A DNA stretch of 64,000 nucleotides from Cerrena zonata (taxonomy: Eukaryota > Basidiomycota > Agaricomycetes > Polyporales > Cerrenaceae). Location: contig JASBNA010000022.1 in assembly GCA_038087015.1 (NCBI GenBank), positions 62,001 to 126,000 on the forward strand, written 5' to 3'. The notes beneath the pieces were generated by a model, which worked only from the letters and a program-made list of their open reading frames with translations, did no database searches and was not told the origin of the DNA. Positions 44,805 to 57,402 of this stretch are shown piece by piece (position 1 is the first letter of the stretch; every line of letters starts with the position of its first letter). A program made the position numbers and the translations under genes.

Positions 44805-47800
44805 ATGTTCCAAAGACATTCCATGGGCTGTTCAGCCCACACCACCAATTCTCCTGCCTCTGTACCTTCTTTCATCCGCGAGCAGGTTGAAGTCGGGCGT
44901 AAAGATGGCTATTGGATCGAAGCATTTCCGTTCCGTACATCGGACAAGACAGGACAAAACCTCATCGGCTACGGTCTTGGCTCCTACGGCTCTCCAAGCA
45001 ACATTGAGATGTTTATCAATCCGCGCAACCCGAAGAATAAGTACGTGCAGCATTATTGTTTTAGACTCTCCTTAACGAATTTACAACCGCAGAACACCCA
45101 CGTGGAACCGACGTCCACTTGCTAGTCTCGAGTTTCCAGTAGCGATGGCATATGCTGACATCACTGGTAATGGTTTCAATGATGGTACGTCTACTTTCAA
45201 TATTAATATTAATATTCATACCAATCCCAATGAATCTATAAAACAGTCATCATTACAGACCGATACGGATCTTCGATGAATGACATATGGCCCGACGGCG
45301 GGCGCGTTAGCTGGCTTGAAAATACTGGCGACATAAACGCGAGCAATTGGAAGCGACACACTATCGGTTCCAGCCCAGGTATGCATCGTATTGGGGTTGG
45401 TCATTTCACCCGCAAAGATCGTATCCAAATCTGTGCCGTGCCTATCGTCGTCAAATCCTCCGACTTTACCACGCCCGCTCCGGTCATTATTTACACTCAG
45501 CCTGATCATCCAAAGAACAGTTTTGATCTTTGGCCCGCCGAGTGCGTCATGACACGGACTCTCGTCCATGAGTTGGTAGTTATTCCCGATCCTCAGGGTG
45601 GTCTTGACAGAGTATTGCTCGCTGGTCGAGATGGCGTTGATCTTATTTGGTTCGAACGCGGAAATTGGGAGGTATTCAACGTCGGGAGAGGTTTACCTAA
45701 GGACGCTCTCCCCAAATCGCCTTATTGGGGCGCTGGATCAGCTGCTGTTGGGCGTGTGGATGATGATTATGCAGGATATATCGGATCTTCTGAGGTAAGA
45801 GATGGTCGCTTGGGAGAATGTCGGAGATGAAACTAACGAAGACTGTCCTAGGGACTCCACGGCAACACGGTATCTGTCTACACCAAGTCCCGCAAGTCCA
45901 AACATGGTATTATCGATCTCGAATGGAAGCGCCATGTTTTGCATGATTTCGGACCACTCAACGATAGTTTTACGGGTAGTATTCACCAAGTCGTTTGTGC
46001 CGATATTGATGGCGATGGCACTGACGAACTCCTTGTCGCAATGATGGGTTCTGAACCTCCTTCATTCGACAAGACTGGCGTTTGGTGTTTTAAGCGTAAG
46101 TTTGTTATTATACCTACACGGAGTTGAGTATTCATGCCTAATGTTTAGCCATCGACCTCGAGAAGGGGAAATTCTCCATGATCAAACTGAGCAACGAGTC
46201 AGCCGGTAGGATAGCTGTGGCCGATTATTCGTCCAATGGACATTTAGTATGTTTATTACCTTCTTACGCCTGTCATCTTTGCTAATCTAATATGCAAGGA
46301 TTTTTCTACAATCTCGTACTCTGTACCAGGGTATTTCGAATCACCCAACTGTGCAATCAACGGCTACAGCGCTGTTGGAATTACTGCAGAGAAGTTGCAG
46401 AACGAAGTCTGCTTCCGCGTACCGAGACCCGCTACGACCAGATTCGTATCCGAGGTTGAATTTCTCGATGTTGCTGCCAGGAAACTTACCTTGGTCGTTC
46501 TTCCTCCCAATATCACGTACAAGGTTCCAACTGGATCTGGCGTGAAGGTCATGTTTGGTATCGTATCGTGGGACGACAATACGACTGGTCGCAATGAAAA
46601 ACGTGTTTTAGCGACCAAACCGTTCTCAAGAGTGGAAATGACTGTTCACAACGACCATGTCCAGAGCGAGGACGAGGGTGCCATCTTTGTTCTGTTCAAA
46701 AAGTCGCCAAATGCAATCCAACCACCCTATGAGAACATGAAGCAAGTCGTCGCTCGCAACATCATTCCCGAACCTTATCCTGTTGAGGTTCGAGCCATGT
46801 CCTTCCCGTGGGTCAAAGTTGAAGACGCCCCGTGGGCGAATGGTCGATTTAAGGCAAGCATAATATTCATTATTCATACCTTTCTGAACGTTATCTCATA
46901 TTACTTATCAGGATCTCGAATTTTATAATCTCGTTGGGTTCCACGTGCGCTACGCCGACGACTCGGACGACGTCATAACTCATATTCAACTTTGGACCGC
47001 TGGTGTCGGTGTTTCCGCGGGCTTCCACAATCACGTTGAAAAGTCCTTCTGCGAAATTCACGCGTGTATCGTGAATGGAACTGGTCATGGCGGCATGCGA
47101 TGGGCCAAAGTTGCTGACGACAAGTTCAATCCGGACAAACCAAACTTGGACGATACCGGTCTCGTCGTTGTCCCTGCTCTTCACGAGCACGGACCCCTTT
47201 GGCATACCGGCCTCGACGGTCTACCCTTGCTTCGTAAGAATGATACCGTCGACTATCCATGGCACGGTACGCTACTCTCACTCATTTTTACATGTCTCAA
47301 CTAATAGAATCTGTAGCATGGCTCGCCGGAGACAAGAGTCCCAATGGAATGCAATCCTACGATGTCTGGGTTGCATTCGAATTCCCGTCCTTCGACACAT
47401 TTGGTGATCACCCTACTGGTCTTCTTAGCGGAAGTTTTAGTATCAAGTCAAACGCCGCTGGCTTTATTGGTCTCAAAGACGAGAGTGCCACCGATGGCAC
47501 ACCTGTTCTAGCAGGACTTGCCCCTCAAGAGGTGATACTCATCTTTCTGGCTTGAGATATTTACTGATCTCCGTATCTCAATAGTGGAAGATCATCCGGG
47601 TTGATGGTACAAATCTCTATCAGATCAAGCACGTTAAGACAGGCTCCCTTCTCGCTTCCAGATGGCCCCCTGTCGAAGGAGAGTCGCTTATGGGTACTCA
47701 CTCCCCTGCGAATATGTCCTTAACGTCCAGTTGGTCTATCGATAAACATCCCAGTGGGGAAATAAGGTACGTCTCAGAACTAGACATAAAGACGTTCTTT

Positions 47801-48007
47801 TGTTAATCAATTTGTCAGCTTGCGACTCGTCGCGACGAAGGGCTTAACTCTTTCATACAAGAAATACGGACACCCAGCTATTACTCCGGTATGACCTTCG
47901 TTTTTGTTTTGCGACCCTCACTGAATTTGGCTTGACAGGTCATCCTTGAGAATCACATTGGTACGGTTGAGACTCCAAAGTGGCAATTGGTTCCAGTCTA
48001 TGATTGA
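44805..48007 (+). CDS. Aldos-2-ulose dehydratase/isomerase (pyranosone dehydratase)
   Basis: Eleven exons encode about 880-900 residues, the family length. The N-terminal beta-propeller part has FG-GAP-like repeats: FPVAMAYADITGNGFNDVII, SSPGMHRIGVGHFTR, YWGAGSAAVGRVDDDYAGYI and HQVVCADIDGDGTDELLVAM. The C-terminal part has the cupin metal motif AGFHNHVEKSFCEIHACIVN and HEHGPLW. These match, in order, the Phanerochaete enzyme, which takes glucosone (the pyranose 2-oxidase product) to microthecin and 1,5-anhydrofructose to ascopyrone M. The intron at 46854-46911 has a GC donor (AAG|GCAAGC), a non-canonical GC-AG intron; all others seen are GT-AG. Its head-to-head position with pyranose 2-oxidase supports pathway coupling. 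Confidence 0.96.
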
Positions 48008-48415
48008 ATATTGATCTGAATGTTACGCCAACTGGTATGTGACAAATGGAACTGTAAAGGAATGTAGTTTTGGATTCGTTGTCTTCTATTTTATGTTTCC
48101 AAATGAATGATGTTTTGTCGTAGTGAAACTCAGAAGCTGTTAGCTATATTTGGATATAAAATTCTGGTATTCGGAGAAGCAGCGGAAGGACGCTCTCAAA
48201 TCTTTGATCATCCTGTGGGACAAGGGTACACATCGCCACACAATCTAAACCCAGACGGACATATGTTACATGCCATCGTTCGTTAAAATACTGGTAGATG
48301 CATTTTGATGGCATCGACCAGGTATAATACAACTGAAACTATCCAGAAATAATCAAATCATACTTCTCCTTGGTTCTATCCCCGAGAGTGCTACAATGAC
48401 CGCTCTTTCATGTAA

Positions 48416-49576
48416 TCATTTCTGAGTAGTATTCCAGTATAGGCCAGGTTGATAGGTCCCTTGACCTTGATGATCCACGGAAGGCAAATAGCCTGACGAA
48501 CTTTGACCATTCTAGGTATGTTGTCAACATGTAAATAACACCGAATGTGATCAGAACGTACCTTGTCGTTGAATTGCGGAGCAAAGGACGTGTCGGTATA
48601 AGGGACTTTATCGACTTCAGCAGCTTCGGTCGTACCCATAGGAGCTCCTGCATCCAAAAGGCCTTGTTGCTGCTCTTTATCTTCTCCATCGTCACCATCA
48701 GTATCCGGTGACTCCGAGTCTGAGGGGACACCACTCCGCTGTCCTCGTTTGCATATTCTCCAACAGGAGAACGTTGCAGATACCAATGCGAAAAATCCAC
48801 CAATAGAGCTCAGGACGATCATAGCAATGCGTCCTTTGGGTGACAAGAGCAGCGCATTGGGGGTTTTCTTACCAGAGAGGAGGAGTGCTGTCGCTGGATT
48901 GAAGAAGTTGGTCTTGAGAACGTCTTGGAAGGCCCATAGTGGGATCATGGTCCGGGCCGGGATTGGTTTGAGAAACCTGAAAGCGAATTGGACATGAATA
49001 TAAGGGGTGAGGATGAGGGAGTGTTGACAAAGGCGGTCACTAACATGGTGGTATTCTTAGTAGGACAATTCCTTTGCCAATCCGACCAGCTGTCAACTGC
49101 GTTAAAATCTAGAGCAGAGGTATCACTGAATGGAGTACTTACGGCCCAATAAACAGACCTTGGCACTTAGAACACGCCTGGATCATGTTGTAATAGATAG
49201 TGTTGCAGACACACGGTGAGACAGGAAACGCATTTGGGTCGCCAGGTACGGGATAGGTAGTATGGTTCATGGGCACTGGCCAAACCACCGATTCTGGCAA
49301 AAACGAATACATGAACCTCTTTTCAAATGTGATTGGAAGAGGGTCTTACTCGATGGATCTTCTGCGCATTGAGAGTTGAGAAACCCTGCCACCGTGCACG
49401 GATTTTGAAACATGATATTATTCATCTGTGCCACGTTAGTTCAGGTCACAACGACAACTATCCTTTCAGTCACTTGCCCAATTGTACTGTGAAAAGCACA
49501 CAGTCGCCGAAGTCCATGGAATAAAGGTCGACAATACGACAACAGCATTGAGTAGAGTAACAGAGGAAACGTACAT
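48416..49576 (-). CDS. Secreted/single-TM Agaricomycete protein, unknown function
   Basis: A minus-strand multi-exon gene. A likely signal peptide (MYVSSVTLLNAVVV, joined by a short intron to FTIGQ) precedes a Cys-containing ectodomain: MNNIMFQNPCTVAGFLNSQC, PCVCNTIYYNMIQACSKCQG, then SWSDWQRNCPTKNTT and IPLWAFQDVLKTNFFNPATA. One membrane helix (MIVLSSIGGFFALVSATFSC) follows, then an acidic cytosolic tail with QFNDK and a Gly/Tyr-rich end. The layout is typical of a large Agaricomycete family of single-pass surface proteins that I know only as uncharacterised. The first two exon joints were chosen to keep the frame and could be wrong; the downstream exons are clear. Confidence 0.7.
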
Positions 49577-50076
49577 GGCGCACCCGTGGAAAAAGGTATG
49601 CGTAAACTCTCCTGGGTGCAAAGGAAATAAGTATCAGACTGGAATAAGAAATGATCACCGGGAGGCAGTATAGGAATCAAGGGAATGAGGCTCTGTCATG
49701 CCGAATTCGAACTGCCGGAAGGCATGGTACATCGACCATTATACGCCCGGCCCTAGGCTTTACTACAATTACGAGAGGCTTATGTCGACAGCCTATCCCA
49801 GGTATCATTTGAGCTCCAGCGATCTATGAAAGGTGATAGCTACGTACCTCCGCTTTCAGTTAAATCACCGACAGAATTATGCTCTGATGTTCGGGCACTG
49901 AGGTCAGGGTCCAGAGGCATGCTGTTGTGCTGTTCTTGTTGTTAACATCACTTGTGAAGAAGCAGCGCGTTTACCCTCTCGACTGCATGCACGCTGGCTT
50001 CAAACCCAATCGTAGGATAGAATATCGTGGTAATGTGTACCGTCATAATACATCAGTAGTAATCGAAAACTTGCTA
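49577..50076. other. Short spacer
   Basis: 500 bp between two minus-strand genes, without a supportable feature. Confidence 0.5.
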
Positions 50077-51050
50077 TCAACTCCCGAGTCTATTACCGGA
50101 GCCCCATCTGTGTCCTGTGGTAGCGGCTTCTTCTCTCGCCCGCCGTGGTGGGACAACATGTACACCCGAGCCACTTGCCCCAACACCAGCGGTAGCAGGA
50201 CCGTCGGAATTGGTGATATATGAGCGTAACAAAGCAGGGGCCTTTCCGAACGCTTCTAGCACCCTGGTTTCCCAAACACCCCACCACCATAGATGACCAA
50301 CCACAGCACCGGTAATACTTGATGCTGCAGCCTGTGGACCGCCCATGATCAAGTCGAGCGCGATCAAGGCATAAGGGAAATATTGGAGAGGGATAGAGAT
50401 TAATCCGAAGATGGATGTTTGGGTCCCTGGTGGTGCGAGACGTGCAGACACATAGGTTAAAGCAAGTAGAAGGGGTCGCGTGTGGACGAATGAGCCCAAA
50501 GGAAGGTTCATGGCCTGCACGAGAAGTAAATTAACATGACCGAATCGAACATATAAAGATGATGCTTACCACAATGGCTGCTCCGGCTAGGATGAGTTGC
50601 CATGCATAGTCGGCTGATCTTCTAACATAATGATTCGACTCTAGCTGATCAGAGTTGCGACTTGCGATATTCCTTAGTAGCAGTGTTGAGAAAGAATTAA
50701 GTTTCTGCTTACTAGAGCATGAGCATGTCGAATAGGAAGTTTATTCCTGAGCCTATGCATCCGAAGAATTTAAGTTTATAATACCAAAGATAACTCTCAT
50801 AAAACACTCACTTCCTAGGAAGAAACTCGTGAAGATACGCCAAACCTAGTAGAGCTGTTCATTTACGCGGGTTTAGGACGAGGGAAACGAGTTACCTTAC
50901 CTCAAATTTCTGTGTCACTAGCTGCCTCACAAATATGACCTTGTAAGGCGATACTATGTGCAGCATTACAGGCAGAGACACTGCTAGTAGAGAACCCGAA
51001 AGAAACCGGGTGACAGGAGGTATTTTGCGAATTTCATCCATGAAGGACAT
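50077..51050 (-). CDS. Derlin (DER1-like ERAD membrane protein)
   Basis: Several exons encode about 240-250 residues. The start MSFMDEIRKIPPVTRFLSGS is followed by the motif VWRIFTSFFLG with the conserved Trp-Arg of derlins, NFLFDMLMLY, SADYAWQLILAGAAI, AMNLPLGSFVHTRPLLLALT and GLISIPLQYFPYALIALDLI, and a Gly-rich, basic cytosolic tail. Derlins are inactive rhomboids that thin the ER membrane and form the HRD1 retrotranslocation channel for misfolded proteins. It is divergent to the SSP411 gene with 303 bp between start codons. Confidence 0.93.
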
Positions 51051-51353
51051 GACGGATAGATGTACTCTGAGAACGTATACAGAGAGTAGTTAATCAAGCA
51101 GAATCTCTGTAGGCTATATCCAGTTCTTTCCAGTAGTAGCTAGCGATCTGAGTATAGCACAAGTGGTAATGAAAGCGACCTGCCACTGGTAGTCTCAGTG
51201 AGAACCTACTAGTAACGCGATCATGTTCAACCAACGTGTACACCTAGTTTAGGGTTCAATGTCTGATGACATCACCACTGATCGAGCAGTCTACTCGCAA
51301 CGTCAACTTGAACCGTTTGTGTGCCGAGTTTCAAAGTCTTACCACAACATGTC

Positions 51354-54300
51354 ATGTTGCTCAGGAGAAACATCATACAATCTGCGATAAATAGCAAACT
51401 ATACAATACTCGGAGACCAGCAACTTCTCTGTTTCGATTCAGCGATCTTCAACCTCGTTGGCAGACTGCAAGGAACATGTCTGCAAGTTCAACTAAGGCA
51501 CTCAACAGGCTCGCCGTAGCCAAGAGCCCGTATCTACTACAGCATTCGGACAATCCAGTAGGTTAAACGTCTAGTACACATGCATTTCCCTTAGCTATGA
51601 CAGGTGGATTGGTATGAATGGGGTCCCGAAGCTTTTGAGAAAGCAAAACGCGAGGACAAACCAATATTTTTGTCGGTGAGTTGATACTCATTCATTTTTT
51701 TGAAATACAAAACTTAAGCCATGATAGGTAGGATATTCTGCTTGCCATTGTAAGAGATATATTGAAAGCATTGGACATGTTCTCATATTTGATTCAAGGG
51801 TGTCATGTACTCGCACATGAAAGCTTTGAGGATGATGTCACTGCAAAGATGATGAATGATCACTTTATAAACATCAAGGTACGTAGACTATGATGGTATT
51901 CGGTTAGCTTCACTGGTACAGTACAATACTTTAGGTGGACAGGGAGGAACGACCCGACGTTGATAGGGTATACATGACATTCCTCCAAGCCACGTCTGGA
52001 GGAGGCGGATGGCCTATGTCTGTCTGTAAGTGCTTTCTGATCCCTTATACGACTTCTTCTGATCTATATACAGGGTTAACACCAGATCTTCATCCATTCT
52101 TTGCTGGAGTGAGTCTTGCCGATTGATCAACCGTCAGATACAAGTGTCTCACTCTATGCAGACATATTTTCCGCCTGGACGTTTTAGAGAGGTCCTATCA
52201 AAGCTAGCAGATGTGTAAGTGCAGTTCCCTCTATCCTTGCATCTTTTGAACCCGAACATAAATATCATAGCTGGGAAAGTGATAAAGAAAGTGTCATCGA
52301 AAGCGGAAAATCGATTGTTGAACAGCTCCAAAGTGTTGCCGAGGTAAGATTCCGATGTCCTGGAGCATACCTCGCCAGATTATAACTTGATTTCGTAGAT
52401 AGCTCCTGATAAAAGTAGCGTCTCCATTTCAAACGCTTCGTCCACTGTGTATAGACGTCTCGCAACATCCTTTGACGACAAATATGGTGGCTTCGGTGGT
52501 GCCCCCAAATTCCCATCCCCAGCTCGAACATTACATTTCCTTTCACGCTATGTAGCATTGAGTCCTGAAGTTGATAGTCCTAATGCTGCCGTTGACATGG
52601 CCGTCAAGACACTGGTGGAGATTTATAATGGGGGTATACATGATCATATTGGTCATGGTTTTGCTCGATACTCCGTTGATGATCATTGGCATGTTCCACA
52701 TTGTAAGTGAACACTAGCATTCACTCAGGCTTATATGATTGAACTATTTTGATTTATCAATAGTTGAGAAAATGCTGTAGGTTAATCAACAGTCAAGTAC
52801 CATCAGCTACTGATCGTTGAATAGCTACGATCAAGCACAACTGCTATCATCAGCTCTAGAAGTCTCACAACTCCTCCCCGAGACATCCGTTGAGCGGGAT
52901 ACCCTTCAAGCCATGGCATCTGATATAATCACATACGCCTCCCGGTATCTCCTTAGCCCTCAAGGTGCTTTCTATAGCGCAGAGGATGCCGATTCGCTTC
53001 CCAGTCATGATAGCACTGTCAAGAAGGAAGGTGCTTTCTATGTGTGGACCGCAACCGAAATACATGAACTTCTTGGTGATGATGCGGAAATCTTTAACTA
53101 TGTATTTGGTGTCAAACAAGGTGGAAACTGTGATCCCGCACATGATATCCAGGGAGAGCTTGAGGGCAAGGTATGAACCCCGAGTTTATGTGACGCTCTC
53201 TGATCTGACTTATTTTCATCGGTACAGAACGTATTATATATCGAACATTCTCTCGACCAAGCGGCGACGCATTACAACCGTCCTGTGGAAGATATCGTAA
53301 ATATCATCGATCGCTGCAAAGCTACGCTACTGGAGTATCGCGATTGTGAGCGGCCCAGGCCACATTTAGATGACAAGATCCTCACCTGTTGGAATGGACT
53401 GATGGTTCGTTAAAGTTATATTCGACTCTACTTTACCGTCACACAATGAATCATCTTGTAGATATCAGGACTCTCTAAGGCTGTCGAAATACTTAGTGAC
53501 AGCCACCAACCTCCAACCCCAGCTTTGAAGCTAGCTGAAGATGCTGCCGCGTTGATACGCAGCAACTTGTACGACGAAACGTCAGGCGAACTCCGACGGA
53601 GCTATCGAGAGGGACCTGGTCCCATTGGTCAATGTGATGATTATGCTTTCCTCATTCAAGGTATAACACTTCGCCGGTACTATTGTTTAAGGCGTTTCTG
53701 AGATATTCTTATAGGTCTCTTGGACCTCTACGAAGCCTCCGGCAAGGAGGAATACGTATCTTGGGCGATCAGATTACAGGAAAAACAAGATGAGCTGTTC
53801 TACGACCAAGAAAAAGGCGGTTACTTTGTTTCCGCCCCTGACGAGCACATTATTGTCCGTATGAAAGACGTTCAGGTAGGCTATCAAGCTAGATAATGTT
53901 AAGTCCTATTAACTAATATGAAATGTTTAGGATGGTGCAGAACCCAGTGCGGCATCTATAGCACTATACAACCTCAACCGTCTATCGCACATTGTCGAGG
54001 ATAGACACACGGAGTATCAAGCGAAAGCGGACAGTATCGTGAAGTCAAATTCCCAGCTTCTCAATTCCGCCTCATTCGCGGTGGCTACTATGGTTAGTGC
54101 GGCCATGGTCGCAGAGAAGGGACATAGACAGGTATCTTTCACGATTTTCTTCTGCAGTTACTCATTGCAGCCACTGATTACCTATTGTTTTGCAAGTTCA
54201 TCGTCACCGGTCCACCATCTTCGGTCAAGACGGTTGCCTTCATAGAGTCAATCCGACAACAATTCATTCCCAATCGTGTTTTGTTGCACTTGAATCCTGA

Positions 54301-54454
54301 AGACCCTCCAACCGAGCTTTCAAAGTTGAACAGTACGCTGCGAAGCTTGGTCGAAGACAAATCAAGTACAGAGTCCAACGTACGCATTTGCCAAAACTTC
54401 ACCTGTGGACTACCGATCAAAGGGACAGAAGAACTGAAGAAATTTCTAACTTGA
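51354..54454 (+). CDS. SSP411/SPATA20-type thioredoxin-like protein (DUF255 family)
   Basis: About 15 short exons encode roughly 730-750 residues. A basic leader ([20 protein letters not shown]) looks mitochondrial. The conserved core begins [25 protein letters not shown], then [16 protein letters not shown] with the CxxC pair formed across an intron, [26 protein letters not shown] and [19 protein letters not shown]. The (alpha/alpha)-barrel part follows: [45 protein letters not shown] and [20 protein letters not shown]. The family is found from bacteria (YyaL) to man; its biochemical role is not settled. Identity is clear from the motif series. Confidence 0.93.
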
Positions 54455-54531
54455 GTGCATACTGGTCAGGCTGCTTTGTTTATGCTATAATGCGTCTGCT
54501 ATTTTTGCAATGTACAGAAATATACAAGTTA

Positions 54532-55872
54532 TTACCATGTAACTCTCATGACGCATCTTTTTACACCCTCTGACGTTTCCCAAATGTATTTCACCGTACC
54601 TAGCTCTTTTTTCACAGCTCTCACGAATTCAGCCACCCCGCCACCCACACCGAAATAAACTAGCTTCGCTGCCACCAAGCAAACGTATGAACTATCTTCT
54701 GAAGAAATCGACAGCTTCTCTGCCGATAAATTCGCCAGTGTTTCATCCTGGGTTTTATCTTCATTCGGACGTCCAAGACAAGACGACCGCATGACGTCGA
54801 TAAGTGAAGGGAGGCTGTCCGTACGATAAATAGTTTCGGAAGTGAGAAGGATGTCGTACTTTCCACCTGTGGACTGCAAGTTGAATGTTTGCCACGATCC
54901 TGAGAAGAATCGTAGCTCAATCCCATAGTCAGTTAACGACTTTTCGAAAGCGGCGATTAGCTCTGAGGAAAATGCAAGCTCGCCAGGGGAGGACGCGTCA
55001 GCGGGAGGTAGGCTTTCTTCTTCGGCACCATCAGTAGGAGGAGGTTGGTAGGATTCGCGAAAGCTTAATGATGCCGGGGACATATCTATAACATGTTATA
55101 TCACCTCGCCATGTTTAAAGACACAATGAAACAAACCCACACCAAGCGAGTATGATATTTGGTAATGTCACTAGTCGGAAAACGAGATCATTGTAATCTT
55201 GAAGATGAATGACTGTCTTTTTCTCTGCTTGCAGAGGAGCAGAAAATATTCGTTGGATCAGATATAACGTTGGAACGGCGGTTCCACACCCAAGCTGTAA
55301 ACGACATTCGCTTTAATCACTTCAACCTTCCTCAAAAATTACTGCGAACCTCAATGATACGTTTCCCAAGGAGTTTTGTGTCATCTCGGAAGAGATCATG
55401 CAGACAAATTACCAGATCGAGACTGCATTCCCAAGTTTTGAGACCTCCTTCATAGACACCGGGTACAAGATCAGAGGGTGCCTCTAGAAAGGCTAGGTCG
55501 TCTGGTGCGTCAACAACTCCTTCCTGCGAGTTGGGTTTCGATGTGGCGTCTTGGACGATCAATTGGAGTCGAGCATCAAAGAGGTCGCGTCTTGGTAAGA
55601 CGATTGGTTCACCGTTTGGAAGCGGTATGGATATGGGGGAGTATGATATATCTAGAGGTAGTTGTGCTAGCTATTAGCGTTGTGTACGGCAATCCTTTAA
55701 AATAGTGCATCCATCGAGAACTTACTAACGACGATAGAGGTAGCTCTTCGAAAGATTTGAGCGAGCTAGTTTTCTCGGTGTTTACTAAAGTCTCAGTAGA
55801 TGGCTCTGACTGCGAAGGAGTGAATTCGTTATCGATATCATCATCTTCTAAATTAAAGTCGAATTTGAACAT
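54532..55872 (-). CDS. Protein-histidine N-methyltransferase (HPM1/METTL18-like)
   Basis: Several exons encode about 370-400 residues. An acidic start (MFKFDFNLEDDDIDNEF) precedes the class I methyltransferase domain: VYEGGLKTWECSLDLVICL, a SAM loop LGCGTAVPTLYLIQRIF, LQDYNDLVFRLVTLPNIILA, FFSGSWQTF, and YDILLTSETIYRTDSLPSLI, with the C-terminal VYFGVGGGVAEF. This matches yeast Hpm1 and human METTL18, which methylate a histidine of ribosomal protein uL3 and tune translation. It converges with SSP411, only 77 bp between stops. Confidence 0.92.
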
Positions 55873-56192
55873 GGTGGTAGAGATTGGGTCGAAAAAGATG
55901 GTTGGTGTAACGTAAAAAGGGAGAGTTCACAACATCATTGATATTTCCCCTGCTCGCCGATCGATCAACCATTTCCGAGTCAAACGGCGGTGTTAAATTG
56001 TGTAAATTATCCCAAGAAATTCGAGAACATATGCTGCTACGTTGGCATTATAACAAAGATACAGGACACAGACAATTTTTGTTCCAGGTAAATGACATCC
56101 GTTTCGACACTAAGGAGTTGGAGGAATCACGACTGAAAAGAATTTTGAAACCGCACTATAAGTTGCTTCTCATTGTTAAGAGTTAGAATATC

Positions 56193-56938
56193 TCAAAGAA
56201 CGATACCATCGTTTATCCTCTTAAGTAGCTCCTCCTTCCAGTTACCAGGGGGGATACACACCTCCCTCGAAAATCCAACAGGCGCAACATTAGTGGTCAT
56301 ATCATCCAACGCCATCAAAACCACGAACAAGGCTCCTATTATATCTCTCCCCGAACGGCGGTGCTGGTTGTAAGCATGCTGAAGTTGTTGACGCATCTCA
56401 TCCTTCTGCGGGAAAGAATCGATAGCAGTAACGTCTGCGCCTGTGGCATAATAGGCTGTCTCCGTGCGTCGAGATCCTTCTCGTAAACGCAAGAATACGA
56501 CAAGGACAAAGTCCTTCGCGCGTTTGGGGTCTGCGTGCAAGTTGAGAGCACGTACACCTGCTTCTGCGATAGAAGGGCGGTGCTTGCTCGTGAATGCGCG
56601 GAGGAGTCGTACGCTGTTCGGATTGATTGAAGGCGTGTTCCCTATCCTTTGGTTGAGACGACATTTCGTCTTATGCGTGGGCCAGGCCTTCTTCTGGCAT
56701 TCCTTACTCTAAAGAAAAGGTTCAACACTGTCAATCAATGGTCTTCGAAGCTAATTGCACAAATGATGCTACTCACGCAGTAAAGGTCGATCTTGCAGCC
56801 AGCACATTTGGACAATGTAACGCCAGGCCCTTTAGATTTCCAACAATGTTGGCATTGAGTGAGCTCTCTACGAATGCTCTCCTGAGGATCTGAGGCTGGG
56901 TGTCGATGGCCTGCTTTCTGGAGCAGCCGGAATACCAT
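56193..56938 (-). CDS. MYND zinc-finger protein, paralog 1
   Basis: Exons 56938-56777 and 56708-56193 give 225 residues from the ATG at 56938. The MYND finger reads CQHCWKSKGPGVTLSKCAGC then KIDLYC, an intron, and SKECQKKAWPTHKTKC: a complete set of Cys/His ligands. The rest has no known domain (RRTETAYYATGADVTAIDSF; NWKEELLKRINDGIVL). A better-looking start at 57026 (MSQLPPHVLESLLGFF) lies in another frame and cannot be joined without an unseen intron or a frameshift, so the N-terminus is uncertain. The paralog at 59015-59894 shares the finger, the intron position and the C-terminal block. Confidence 0.8.
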
Positions 56939-57402
56939 GAGCGCCCATTTCTTCAGCACAGCAAGGGCATCCAGGAGTGAAGAAACCGAGTAGAGATTCA
57001 AGGACGTGCGGGGGTAGTTGTGACATGTTGTATCGGGGTGGTGGATGTGGGTGGCGGATGATCAAGAGACCATCGGTGTACCAGTTATATAGACACGCGT
57101 AGCCCGCGTGTTGCATGGACCACTTGACAATGCCGAATGCTTCTGAACATCTAGAAGACCATTGCCATTGACCTCAATAGGAGTCAAAGCCTATACCAGG
57201 AATCATGCCGTTAAAGTCAATGTCCGTGAGAGAACCCCGACAATGGGTATAAACACGTTCGAAGTGAGACAACAACAAAATCCATGCCAACGGTACCGGT
57301 AAATCTTCCGCCTTGTTATAGTTCGAATCCATTACCTACTAACAAAAGCAAAATGATTTGACATCAGGAACAGCATTGTCGGTATTTGACGATGCACAAA
57401 CA

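Noticed and set aside
45195..45225. AT-rich (AATATT)n run as a possible element end
   Set aside because: It lies inside a short intron of the dehydratase gene and has no partner repeat.
49927..50223. 98-codon plus-strand frame
   Set aside because: Overlaps the derlin C-terminal exon on the other strand and shows no family.
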